Below, in pieces: positions 63,818 through 64,000 of a stretch of DNA of 64,000 nucleotides. Within the stretch, counting starts at the first letter, position 1, and each line of letters opens with the position of its first letter. A model generated the notes under the pieces. That model was not told the origin of the DNA. It did no database searches and worked only from the letters and a program-made list of their open reading frames with translations. The stretch is from the NCBI RefSeq assembly GCF_030519355.1, contig NZ_JAUMKC010000014.1, positions 1-64,000 on the forward strand, read 5' to 3'. A program made the translations under genes and the position numbers. Origin of the DNA: Mucilaginibacter sp. L3T2-6. Its GTDB lineage: Bacteria; Bacteroidota; Bacteroidia; Sphingobacteriales; Sphingobacteriaceae.

Positions 63818-64000
63818 ATGAAGAACCTGGGTTTTTATCAAAGCACTTTTGTCCGGCAGACAAATGCGAATAATTGCGGTTTGGCCTGTATCTGTATGTT
63901 ACTGCGATATTCCGGACGAGATAAACAGGCAGATGAACTGGCCCAACGGATGGACAGCTATGAATCCGAGCTGTCGCTGCTGGACCTGAAAAACACTGTT
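63818..64000 (+). CDS. C39-peptidase protein, start of a bacteriocin-type ABC exporter (partial)
   Basis: The first 61 residues are present and the window ends mid-gene. NNCGLACICMLLRYSGR has the catalytic Cys20 and the glycine that follows it in C39 peptidases, which remove leader peptides at the inner membrane. The usual protein is 700-750 residues with a peptidase, membrane and ABC part. The transporter part cannot be seen here. The start ATG at 63818 has an A-rich stretch before it. Confidence 0.82.
   Translation, partial: MKNLGFYQSTFVRQTNANNCGLACICMLLRYSGRDKQADELAQRMDSYESELSLLDLKNTV

Overview
The window looks like a chromosomal accessory region of a Bacteroidota bacterium, most likely Sphingobacteriaceae (Mucilaginibacter or Pedobacter type). 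The support is a SusC/SusD pair, TAnnTTTG promoter words, weak Shine-Dalgarno sequences, DUF6520- and DUF6660-like small secreted proteins, MauE/DoxX and PRTRC genes. The genus is an inference; there is no rRNA or tRNA.

Layout. (1) 0.3-12 kb, minus strand: reactive-sulfur handling. It holds a YeiH exporter, a CstB-like persulfide dioxygenase/rhodanese, a split YeeE/YedE transporter, TauE/SafE, Crp/Fnr and LysR regulators, two orphan periplasmic binding proteins, a DsrE-like protein, a TsdA-like dihaem cytochrome, DUF202 and two MarR regulators. A 19-bp dyad lies about 70-77 bp upstream of three of its transcription units. (2) 12-24 kb, minus strand: copper/silver resistance, with a CopB-type ATPase, a multicopper oxidase fused to a CopB-like barrel, DUF3347, DUF305, an HMA-AraC regulator, a CopZ-like chaperone and CopA. 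(3) 24-29.4 kb: MFS transporter, periplasmic rhodanese, a second copy of the sulfur-locus methyltransferase, and selD-mnmH for 2-selenouridine. (4) 29.1-39.7 kb, minus strand: divalent metal efflux, with an SPC-type ATPase, a site-2 protease, a Fur-family regulator, CzcB, and a CzcA permease fused to a TolC-like protein.

(5) 39.7-45.8 kb, plus strand: a mobile-element block. A structured GC-rich non-coding stretch precedes an Api92/YubB-like gene and a partial PRTRC cassette (E, C, F, B, ThiF). (6) 45.8-54.9 kb: an AT-rich island with Vsr, a cytosine-C5 methyltransferase, a 992-aa protein with two GHKL ATPase modules, a response-regulator-like protein, a PD-(D/E)XK-like nuclease, two small XRE regulators flanking a 30-aa membrane peptide, and a candidate structured RNA with its own promoter and terminator. 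This is the best candidate for an under-described system: a restriction-like defence locus with a phosphorelay-like core.

(7) 54.9-64 kb: TlpA, SusC, SusD, a DUF6520-like protein, MauE/DoxX, two HTH regulators, a 55-aa bacteriocin-like peptide, a rhomboid protease, a membrane protein, and the start of a C39-peptidase protein cut by the window edge. This reads as a peptide secretion locus beside a thiol-redox/TonB locus.

Starts were moved inward where the longest reading frame overran a neighbour or began at TTG. All family names come from motifs read by eye; no database search was run.
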